Shown: piece by piece, positions 9,307 through 16,659 of the stretch
How the letters are laid out: the number at the start of each line of letters is the position of its first letter
How positions within the stretch are numbered: position 1 is the first letter of the stretch
Origin: Pseudomonas sp. GM79
GTDB lineage: Bacteria > Pseudomonadota > Gammaproteobacteria > Pseudomonadales > Pseudomonadaceae
Length of the DNA stretch: 56,343 nt
Assembly (NCBI RefSeq): GCF_000282495.1
Contig: NZ_AKJE01000057.1
Location: forward strand, 1-56,343
Reading direction: 5' to 3'
Made by a program: the position numbers and the translations under genes
The notes under the pieces: model-generated
Database searches by the model: none
What the model was told of the DNA's origin: nothing
Seen by the model: the letters and a program-made list of their open reading frames with translations, nothing else

Positions 9307-12300
9307 TCAACCGAGGGCGGTTTTCTCCAGGTGCTGCAGGATGATCGGGTACACATCGATCACTGCATTCTTGCCGAACATGCAGTCGATATGCCCGTAA
9401 CCCGGCACCACATGCCGGCTGTAGCGCTCCGGTCCATGGGCTTTGCACACGCGCTCATAGGTCTTGAGCGTGCTTTCCGGCAGGTAGCACTGGTTGTCTT
9501 CGCCGCTGATGAAGCAGATCGGCATGGTCAGCCGGTCGAAGTGCGGCATGTAGACGTCCTGCCCCTTGAAGTCCACCAGATGGCCTTTGCGCAGGATCAG
9601 CGCCAAGTGCTCGAAGGTCTGCATGTTCGATTCGCCGAACAGCTCATGCAGGTTGTCATGCAGGGTCTCGTTGAGCGTGTCGTGGCGGTACAGCGACGCG
9701 TACATGAAGGTGATGCGATGGCATACCGGGTTGGTGCAGTAGCCCTGGGCCTCGATGCGGGCGTAGACGTTGAGGGCCTTGTCGTAGAGTTTGTTGAACC
9801 AGCTCTCCTTGTTGTCGGCATACGCGGTGAGGGATTTGATGCCGATGGCGTCGAGCATCCCCGGAAGGTGCAGACCGGCCTTGAGCCCCGTTGCCGTGGC
9901 GACCACCGTATCCGCGGCGATCTGCGAACACACCACTGAACGCACGCCCTGTAACCCGGCCAGCAGCGACATGAAGAAAGTCGTCGCGCCGTAGCAATGC
10001 ACCACGCATTGCACGTCCGCCGCCTTGGTCGCCTGCTGGATCTGCGCGATGGCAGCCTTGAAGTCGTACTGCGCAATCTGATCGCCGTTCCATTCGTGCT
10101 TGCTGGCCGGTATCAGAATGCTGACCCGGAAATCCAGCAGCCAGACGTCGTACTCGTGCTTGCACAAGAACTCCAGCAGGTTGGTCTGGATGGTGTCGGT
10201 GGAGAAAATATTCGAACCCACCCCCAAGCCATGCACCAGCATCACCGGCCCTTTGCTGCCACCCTGATAGCGGGTCAGGCGTAGCTGAACGTTGTCTTCG
10301 GTCTGGAAGAACTGCACGCTCGGGATCGGTGCATCCAATGGGCGTTTCTGCCGCGGCGGTGCATCGGGGTTGAAGTAGATGTCGCCAGCGAACACCCCGC
10401 CGTAGCTCTCCCACAAGATGCCGGCGAAGAACTTGCCGAACCGCGCCAACCCTTCGATGCGCTCGCGTTCGTTGCGCGCGTTAAGCACCTTCATGGTGGT
10501 CATCTGCTTGGCAAAATCGGCCGGTTGAATGTGCATCACACCCGAGCCAATCACCTCACCGGTTTTGTCCGGCCCGCGATACAGCGTCACGTAGAGGGTG
10601 CTGGTGTCGTGCCAGACGTTAAGCACGCCATTGTCTTCGGGCACGGTCTTGAACGCGCTGAAGTAATAATCGCTGCCGTCCTCGGCGGTCAGTTTCATGT
10701 CGTAATTCATGTGCCGCACGCCGACCTGTTCCTGATATTCCTCGAACAGGTTGAACACGCCATTGCTGGCGGTCAGCGGTTCCGGCGACAGACCTGGCGC
10801 ATTGAGCGTGCCGACCAGCGTCGCAGCGTGTTCCGGCTCCTTGATCATGCGGTTGAGGTCGTTGGCGGTGATGGTCAGGGTGAACTCGATCGGCGAGTTC
10901 TCCGACTCACCGCGTTTGGCCGCCGCTTCGTAGAGTTTGAGATCGGTGCCTTGAGGCTGAGTGAAGTCTTTGGAGAAATAGCCCTTCATGGTTTCGGTGA
11001 ACTGCACGCCGAGGGTCGGTGGCGCCACCTGTTTGCGCGGTGCCGAGGGCAGCGTGTAGTCGATGTGCCAGCCGCGATCGGCCGCCAGCAGGCCCATGTT
11101 GCGCTCGCTCACGGCGGAGATGGTCAGCAGCGGATTGACCGCCAGGGAAGTCGGAATCACCGCGCCGTCGGCCACGTACAACCCGGCATAGACATTGGTG
11201 CCACTGGCGCTGCTGAATACCTGCCCCTTGTGGTTGACCACGCCCTGCTCCGCGTCCTCGCCCATCACGCAACCGCCCAACGGGTGAACGGAAACGATGC
11301 TGTGTTTGAGCAGCTCGGTCCAGATCGGATTCTCCACCCAGATCCCGCCCAATGCCTTGGTGCTCTGGTGCAGCCGCTCGTTGCCGAGTTTGACGTTTTC
11401 CTGCTCGCCGACGCCCGGCCAGTCGATGCGCAGTTGATCCTTACTGTCGAGCACCATGCGCCCCTTGCCGTCGTCGTGGCTCATGATCAGGTAGGTCTGC
11501 ATGTTGTGCAGGGCGCCGTGATACGGGCCACGCAGGAAGCTTTCGGCTTCACGCTCTGCGTACTTGAGCTTGCCGGTGAAACTGTCGTCGGTGGGCTTGC
11601 CGATCAACCCGGCGAACGCGGCCATGCTCGGCACCATCGGACGGCCTAGCGCGCCGGGGATCGAGCCTTCTTCGATGACCATGCGGCTGCGCCAGTCGCC
11701 TTCGGTGCGCATGTCGATGATCGAGGTGATACACGGGCCGACCGGTTTCATTTCACTGGCCGGATGCGCGCCAAAACCGATGCCGTTGATCGCTTGGTCG
11801 CAGTTGTGGCCAAAGCCGAGAATGTCACCGTTGCCGCTCATGTTCTCGCCGAGCTGATTGGACGTCGACAAGCCTTTGTCCCGGGAGCGCAGGAGGATTT
11901 CGGTAGAGCCCAGGGTGCCGGCCGACACCACGACAATGTCAGCCTTGACGAACAGCGTCGGCGCGGAGAATTTCTCGCGGCCGCTGTCCAGGTATTGGAA
12001 GTGTACGATCCAGCCGTCGCCGTCGGCGTCGCGCTCCAGATGCCGCACCTCGGCCTGGCAGAAAATCTCTGCGCCGTGGTTCCAGGCATCGGGCAGGTAA
12101 TTCATCAGCGTGGTGTTCTTGGCCTTGTTGTTACAGCCCGACACGCAGTCGCCGCAGTGGTTACACGGCAGCTGCTCGACGCCGACGTGGTTGAGATTGT
12201 TCGGCAGTTTGTCGAAGGTCACGTTGATCGGCGGCTTGTAGAAATGCGCACCTTGCTTGAGGTAGTCGGCGGACTTCTGGTTAGCCTCGAGTTTGGGCAA

Positions 12301-12765
12301 GGTCGGAGCAGTTTTCGGGTAGGGATTGGGCTTGAGCATCTCCCGAGCCCGGGCGTACCCATCCTTGAGCAAGGTGTCGCGATGCTCACGTACCGCCAGC
12401 GGCCAGCGCGGATCGTCGAACACACCGGGCTCCGGCTCCAGCGCGACGTTGGCGTTGATCAAGGATGTGCCGCCCAGGCCACAACCGACCACCACGTTCT
12501 GCTGGGCGTTGACGTGCAGGTCGAACAACCCGGTGCGCGAACCGATGTGCCCGTCCGGGTCGTGGACTTGCAGCTCTTCGGTGGCCGCCAGCATCGTATT
12601 GGGGTATTCGCCCGGCTGGATTTCCCGGCCCCGCTCCAGCAGGCACACCCGCTTGCCGGCCCGGGACAGGCGCGACGCCGCGATCCCGCCACCGTAGCCG
12701 GAGCCGATGACGATCACGTCGTAATGTTCCTTGATGTCGCTGATGGGCGTGGCAATCCGTGTCAT
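9307..12765 (-). CDS. GMC oxidoreductase fused to an alpha/beta hydrolase
   Basis: This 1152-residue protein has two enzyme parts. Residues 1-560 form a GMC flavoprotein of the cholesterol-oxidase-like branch: FAD motif GSGYGGG at 21-27, cysteine block CNHCGDCVSGC at 201-211 (C201, C204, C207, C211) and active-site HPLGGC at 494-499. Residues ~625-760 resemble the extra domain often found in such proteins. Residues ~815-1152 form an alpha/beta hydrolase with oxyanion motif VHGLGVG, nucleophile elbow VHCYGA (C924 where serine is usual), probable acid D1090 and base H1125. No signal peptide is visible. GAGGA precedes the start. It is first in a cluster with the cytochrome and phosphoesterase genes. 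Substrate unknown; a sterol or other bulky lipid alcohol is only a guess. Confidence 0.85.
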   Translation of the reverse strand: MTRIATPISDIKEHYDVIVIGSGYGGGIAASRLSRAGKRVCLLERGREIQPGEYPNTMLAATEELQVHDPDGHIGSRTGLFDLHVNAQQNVVVGCGLGGTSLINANVALEPEPGVFDDPRWPLAVREHRDTLLKDGYARAREMLKPNPYPKTAPTLPKLEANQKSADYLKQGAHFYKPPINVTFDKLPNNLNHVGVEQLPCNHCGDCVSGCNNKAKNTTLMNYLPDAWNHGAEIFCQAEVRHLERDADGDGWIVHFQYLDSGREKFSAPTLFVKADIVVVSAGTLGSTEILLRSRDKGLSTSNQLGENMSGNGDILGFGHNCDQAINGIGFGAHPASEMKPVGPCITSIIDMRTEGDWRSRMVIEEGSIPGALGRPMVPSMAAFAGLIGKPTDDSFTGKLKYAEREAESFLRGPYHGALHNMQTYLIMSHDDGKGRMVLDSKDQLRIDWPGVGEQENVKLGNERLHQSTKALGGIWVENPIWTELLKHSIVSVHPLGGCVMGEDAEQGVVNHKGQVFSSASGTNVYAGLYVADGAVIPTSLAVNPLLTISAVSERNMGLLAADRGWHIDYTLPSAPRKQVAPPTLGVQFTETMKGYFSKDFTQPQGTDLKLYEAAAKRGESENSPIEFTLTITANDLNRMIKEPEHAATLVGTLNAPGLSPEPLTASNGVFNLFEEYQEQVGVRHMNYDMKLTAEDGSDYYFSAFKTVPEDNGVLNVWHDTSTLYVTLYRGPDKTGEVIGSGVMHIQPADFAKQMTTMKVLNARNERERIEGLARFGKFFAGILWESYGGVFAGDIYFNPDAPPRQKRPLDAPIPSVQFFQTEDNVQLRLTRYQGGSKGPVMLVHGLGVGSNIFSTDTIQTNLLEFLCKHEYDVWLLDFRVSILIPASKHEWNGDQIAQYDFKAAIAQIQQATKAADVQCVVHCYGATTFFMSLLAGLQGVRSVVCSQIAADTVVATATGLKAGLHLPGMLDAIGIKSLTAYADNKESWFNKLYDKALNVYARIEAQGYCTNPVCHRITFMYASLYRHDTLNETLHDNLHELFGESNMQTFEHLALILRKGHLVDFKGQDVYMPHFDRLTMPICFISGEDNQCYLPESTLKTYERVCKAHGPERYSRHVVPGYGHIDCMFGKNAVIDVYPIILQHLEKTALG

Positions 12766-13039
12766 GACTCATTTCCTCTCAGGCAGATGGGCAACTCTGT
12801 GGTTGCCTGCAATCGATAGATGAACGAACACCTGGTCACCGGGCACGGTCGGGCCTCAATGGCAGCTGCGTTTTGGCATGGATAAAAGGCTCAGGCGCTA
12901 TAGGCGAGCGCGCTGATTGGCGGCGCGACGATGAATTCGTTTACGCAGCAAGGAGGCAGGTTTTGGAACACAGGTCATGCAGGGGCTTGGGTGCGAGCGA
13001 TATCGCTGGCTATCCATCACGCGTTCTCCCTGAACCAGA

Positions 13040-13048
13040 TGTGGATAA
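13040..13048 (-). promoter_or_regulatory. Consensus DnaA box, inverted
   Basis: TGTGGATAA is a perfect reverse-complement match to the bacterial DnaA box TTATCCACA. It lies 146 bp before the first forward box of the array. Confidence 0.6.
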
Positions 13049-13139
13049 GAGACGGCTGTCCTTATGCCGTGAAAGTGAAGACAGGCGACAGATCGAAGTC
13101 AAGGCAGCGCCTTAGACCTGTATGAAATCTGATCTATCG

Positions 13140-13760
13140 CGTTCGGGCCTATACAGACCGTGGCTCGCAGGGTTCAGCGAACAAGTTATCCACATCTCCA
13201 CCCACAGCTATTGGGGACAACTGTGGATGACGCGCCAAATATATTCACAAAAAACCAAGAAAAACCGTGACTTATCCAGAAGCAGAGTTTTATGCAAGCG
13301 TTGATCGTTTTTTGATCAAAGGTCTGCAGGGTACGGTTTATATGACGTGCAGAGGATGGCGAACACCTTATCCACAGAAGCACCAACAGACTTTGGGGGC
13401 AACTTTGCAGGCTCTGTGGAAAACTGCTGAAAGCCGTGAGAATTCGGGGTTTGCGGAAGGATTAACGAGGGAAAAGCGCGAATTGAACATTATTTGATCA
13501 ACTCACTGAAAGCCACGGTTTATATAGCCTGTAGCGGACAGCGAACATCTTATCCACAGAAGCGCCAACAGAGATTGGGGGCAAGTATCGGCGTGTGAGC
13601 AACGTTACTCTGTGGAAAAAGCTCGAAAAAACCATGGGTTAGGCTGGTTGTTTTTTGTACGGAGGGCTGCAGGGCTTGATTGGCATGGGGTGTAGCGAGG
13701 CGCGAACATGTTATCCACAGAAGCGCTAACAGGGATTGTGGGTAACCACAGCTTGTTGGT
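13140..13760 (+). repeat. Four-unit degenerate tandem repeat carrying DnaA boxes
   Basis: Four diverged copies share the order CGAACA-NN-TTATCCACA-GAAGCGCCAACAGA-TTGGGGGCAA. The perfect boxes lie at 13186-13194, 13368-13376, 13550-13558 and 13711-13719, all in the same orientation, at intervals of 182, 182 and 161 bp. Each is followed by an inverted one-mismatch box: TGTGGATGA 13222, TGTGGAAAA 13415, TGTGGAAAA 13611 and TGTGGGTAA 13737. An extra near-match, TTATCCAGA, is at 13272. Units 2 and 3 are the most alike and also share ACGGTTTATAT upstream. Confidence 0.8.
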
Positions 13761-13792
13761 GTGCACACAATCCATGATCGACATAGACCCCT

Positions 13793-13882
13793 TGTGGGAG
13801 CGGGCTTGCTCGCGAAAGCGGTGTGTCAGTCAACGATGATGTTGAAGCGGATGACCCCTTCGCGAGCAAGCCCGCTCCCACA
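13793..13882. repeat. REP doublet, 90-bp type
   Basis: Inverted cores at 13793-13816 and 13859-13882 face each other. It lies between the DnaA-box region and the 3' end of the GNAT gene. Confidence 0.9.
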
Positions 13883-13898
13883 CGAACAGGGCTCAGCC

Positions 13899-14465
13899 TT
13901 AAGGCCGATACATCAAATAAGCCTCACCCGTAACCCGAATCATTGGGTGGGGCGTGATCTGGCAGGTATCGACGATCCGGAAGCCATGACGCTCATAAAA
14001 CCGCCGGGCGCCAGTGTTCGCCGCGTAGTCGATCAAGCTCAAGCCGTTGAGCCCCAACCGGTTGGCACGGTCGTAGGCGTAGGCGAGGAACTGTTTGCCC
14101 AAGCCCTGATTGCGCCAGCCCTCATGCAGGGCCAGGCTCGAAATATAAAGGGTGTCGGGAATTTCCATGGTGGCATACGGCGCCAAGACCGGGTCGGTCA
14201 CGGGAGCGGCCTGGGGATCGTGGCGCATCACGTAGCTGTGCAGCATGCCGATGACCTCTCCCTCGGCCTGCGCGATCAGGCAGTTCTGATAGGAAAAATC
14301 GACATCTTCACGGGCGTAACGAGCGGCACCCACTTCCAGCAGATCCTGCCCGGGCTCCGCCAGCTGGCTCCAGATGTAATCCGAAGCACCCTCTGATGAA
14401 ATCTGGAACAAACGGGCGATCTCGCGCGCATCCGAGCGCAATGCCGGACGAAATTCAACAGCCAT
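13899..14465 (-). CDS. GNAT family N-acetyltransferase
   Basis: The 188-residue protein has the GNAT fold: a central VIGMLHSYVM strand followed by LYISSLALHEGWRNQGLGKQ, which contains the acetyl-CoA pyrophosphate-binding RNQGLG motif (Q/RxxGxG/A). A C-terminal GARRFYERHGFRIVDT block is also typical. The acceptor substrate cannot be deduced. The gene stands alone between two REP doublets and is not clearly part of the dimethylglycine operon. Confidence 0.85.
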   Translation of the reverse strand: MAVEFRPALRSDAREIARLFQISSEGASDYIWSQLAEPGQDLLEVGAARYAREDVDFSYQNCLIAQAEGEVIGMLHSYVMRHDPQAAPVTDPVLAPYATMEIPDTLYISSLALHEGWRNQGLGKQFLAYAYDRANRLGLNGLSLIDYAANTGARRFYERHGFRIVDTCQITPHPMIRVTGEAYLMYRP

Positions 14466-14542
14466 TATTTCCCCATAAACTTCGATGAGATGATTTTCAG
14501 GTTCTGCGTTTCCGGTATTTCATCTGTTCGGCACGAGCACTC

Positions 14543-14632
14543 TGTGGGAGCGGGCTTGCTCGCGAAGGGGTCATCAGCTTCAACGTCATCGTTGACTGAC
14601 ACACCGCTTTCGCGAGCAAGCCCGCTCCCACA
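14543..14632. repeat. REP doublet, 90-bp type
   Basis: Inverted cores at 14543-14566 and 14609-14632 face each other. It lies just downstream of the etfB stop codon. Confidence 0.9.
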
Positions 14633-14652
14633 GGTATTGTGTTTGTCCAGGT

Positions 14653-15423
14653 TTAGCGGACCACGCCTTCTTCAATCAGCAACTTGAGGATGGCGTCTGC
14701 ACCCGCCTGCGCGGTCACACCCTTGAGCACTTGCCCGCCTCCGCCACTGGCCTTGGCTGTCGCGGCTTTCATGCGGTCTGCACCGCTCTTGGCCTTGATC
14801 ACTTTCAAGCGTTTTGGCCGTGGTTTAGCCGGTTGCAGCGTGGCCACCGCCAGCAGTTCGTCGTCGATCACTTCGACTTCATCCGCCTGCAATACCCCGC
14901 GCCGCGCCGGACCGTAGGCACTCTGCCGAGGCTTGGGCGCTGCGTTATCCACAGTCGCCAGAAACGGCAGGCGTACTTTCAGCCGACGACGCTGCCCGCG
15001 AGGCAAGGCCTGCAGTACCAGCGCCGAACCACCGTCGATGGATTCAACCTGCGCCAAACCCACCACCAGCGGCCAGCCGAGGCTTTCGGCCAGCAGGAAC
15101 GGCAACATGCCCGAGCCTTCGCCGGTTTCCGCCTGGCTGCCGGTCAGCACCACCTGAGCCCCGGCATCGCGAAGATAAGCGGTCAGCGCTGGCAGCGCAT
15201 CGGCGCCTTCCGGTTGCTCCAGCACATGCAATTGTTCCAGGCCCATGCCCAGATAAGCGCGCAATGCAGGTTCCGCGACGTCACCGGCATGCAGCACTTG
15301 CAGGTTATCCCCAGCCAGTTGCAGGCCCAGTTCAACTGCTCGTGCATCCTGCTCGGCGCGGCGTGGCCGGCCGGAGGTCGGGTGGGCGCCGATGGACACC
15401 AGGCTGATGATTTTCGTGCTCAT
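14653..15423 (-). CDS. etfB: Electron transfer flavoprotein subunit beta (Dgc-linked)
   Basis: The 256-residue ETF/FixA family protein has an N-terminal nucleotide-binding region with DARAVELGLQLA and a VVLTGSQAETGEGSG block typical of ETF beta, whose subunit carries AMP and contacts the dehydrogenase. It is the last gene of the dgc operon, 15 bp after etfA, so it probably takes electrons from dimethylglycine demethylation and passes them to ETF-quinone oxidoreductase. It differs from the housekeeping ETF expected elsewhere in the genome. The C-terminal ~60 residues, rich in K, A and G, are unusual. Confidence 0.85.
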   Translation of the reverse strand: MSTKIISLVSIGAHPTSGRPRRAEQDARAVELGLQLAGDNLQVLHAGDVAEPALRAYLGMGLEQLHVLEQPEGADALPALTAYLRDAGAQVVLTGSQAETGEGSGMLPFLLAESLGWPLVVGLAQVESIDGGSALVLQALPRGQRRRLKVRLPFLATVDNAAPKPRQSAYGPARRGVLQADEVEVIDDELLAVATLQPAKPRPKRLKVIKAKSGADRMKAATAKASGGGGQVLKGVTAQAGADAILKLLIEEGVVR

Positions 15424-15438
15424 AACCCTTTCCTTCCC

Positions 15439-16659
15439 TTAAGCCGCATCGCGCTTGGCTTCAGTGCGGTAAGCCTCTACCGCATCGATCAAGGCTTGAA
15501 GAATCTCGGCGCTCTCACCGATCACCGACAGGTCGGCCCGTTTGATCATGTCGCAACCCGGATCGAGGTTGATCGCCACTACCTTGTCGCAGGCACCGAT
15601 GCCTTGCAGGTGCTGGATCGCCCCGGAAATGCCCACCGCCACGTAAACCCGTGCCGTGACCCAAGTGCCGGACGCACCGACCTGACGGTCGCGCGCCATG
15701 AAGCCATCGTCCACCGCCACGCGCGATGCACCTTCGGTCGCGCCCAACGCCTCGGCCGTCCTGTGGAAAAGTCCCCAGTCCTTGACCCCGTTGCCGCCAG
15801 AGAAGATGAATTCGGCTTCGGCCATCGGAATCGCCGCCGGGTCCACCGCCACCGCGCCCAGATCTTCGATCCGCGACAGGCTGCGGGCGACTGCTGTGGA
15901 TAACTCCACTGGCAAGGCTTCGTGACGGGTTTCGCTGACCGGTTCGGCGCATTCGGCGGCGGCCAGAATCAAGCGGGCGACCGGACGTGCAAGATCCTGC
16001 AAACCAGCACCGGCACGGCCGATGCACTCCTGATCCTTGACCTGCCAGACCCGCGTGGCCGGGCGTTCGCCCAGTGCCGCGGCAAAGCGTCGACCCAGTT
16101 CGCCACCACCGCTGCGGCTGTCCGGCAGCAACCAGTGACGAGGGTTGAACTGGTTATCCACAGCCCGCAGGCCCTGGACGCGTTGCTCCGGTGCATAACC
16201 GCTGAATTCGTCGCCTTCCAGTACCAGCAAGCGGTCAACGCCCGCCGTGGCGAAGGCGTTTTCCTTGTGCTCGCCGAAGACTACGGCCAGTACCGCGCCG
16301 TCCTTGCCGGCCAACTGATGAGCCAAGCCGAGCAAGTCGCGGTCGTGGCTGCTCAAGCGGCCGCCGACCATGTCCGGCACCACGCTGATGTAGAACGCAG
16401 GTTGCGGCACTTGATGCAGCGGCAATTGCACTTCAACCGCGGCCGAGCGTTTGGTCGCCCCGCCCTGTTGAGCGCCGCTGCGGTCGATCCGCTTGATGCC
16501 GTTGGGGCCGATAAAACCGATCCCGTGGGGGTTCTTGCGGATGACTCCGTTAGGCCCCATCCAGCTGTGTTGCGCCGGTTGCATGGCCGCGTGCAGCGGG
16601 TGCAGACGGTTGCGGGCGATCCATTCGGCGCGTGGGTCGCGGCGGATAATGTCGCTCAT
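15439..16659 (-). CDS. etfA: Electron transfer flavoprotein subunit alpha (Dgc-linked)
   Basis: The 406-residue ETF/FixB family protein is about 90 residues longer than usual because of an N-terminal extension containing two similar short motifs, GPNGVIRKN and GPNGIKRID. The FAD-binding C-terminal half is clear: GASRVAVDDGFMARDRQVGASG and VYVAVGISGAIQH. The ATG overlaps the dgcB stop codon by one base (TGATG on the minus strand), indicating translational coupling. With EtfB it probably forms the electron acceptor for DgcAB. Confidence 0.88.
   Translation of the reverse strand: MSDIIRRDPRAEWIARNRLHPLHAAMQPAQHSWMGPNGVIRKNPHGIGFIGPNGIKRIDRSGAQQGGATKRSAAVEVQLPLHQVPQPAFYISVVPDMVGGRLSSHDRDLLGLAHQLAGKDGAVLAVVFGEHKENAFATAGVDRLLVLEGDEFSGYAPEQRVQGLRAVDNQFNPRHWLLPDSRSGGGELGRRFAAALGERPATRVWQVKDQECIGRAGAGLQDLARPVARLILAAAECAEPVSETRHEALPVELSTAVARSLSRIEDLGAVAVDPAAIPMAEAEFIFSGGNGVKDWGLFHRTAEALGATEGASRVAVDDGFMARDRQVGASGTWVTARVYVAVGISGAIQHLQGIGACDKVVAINLDPGCDMIKRADLSVIGESAEILQALIDAVEAYRTEAKRDAA

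Larger units (their letters stand above)
12766..13898. other. 1.1-kb gene-free region with DnaA-box array
   Basis: No convincing gene is present: the short open frames have no ribosome-binding site or recognisable protein. Base composition is visibly more AT-rich than the flanks. It contains five consensus DnaA boxes and at least five single-mismatch boxes arranged in four related units (13140-13760), plus an AT-rich stretch at about 13233-13268. A REP doublet lies at its right end. Confidence 0.7.

Noticed and set aside
13267..13497. Short open frames in the DnaA-box region as possible genes
   Set aside because: They have no ribosome-binding site, their peptides follow the repeat units, and the DNA composition is non-coding.
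14945..16162. Consensus DnaA boxes inside etfB (14945) and etfA (15895, 16154)
   Set aside because: They lie within coding sequence without regular spacing or flanking conserved bases, so they are likely incidental, unlike the intergenic array.
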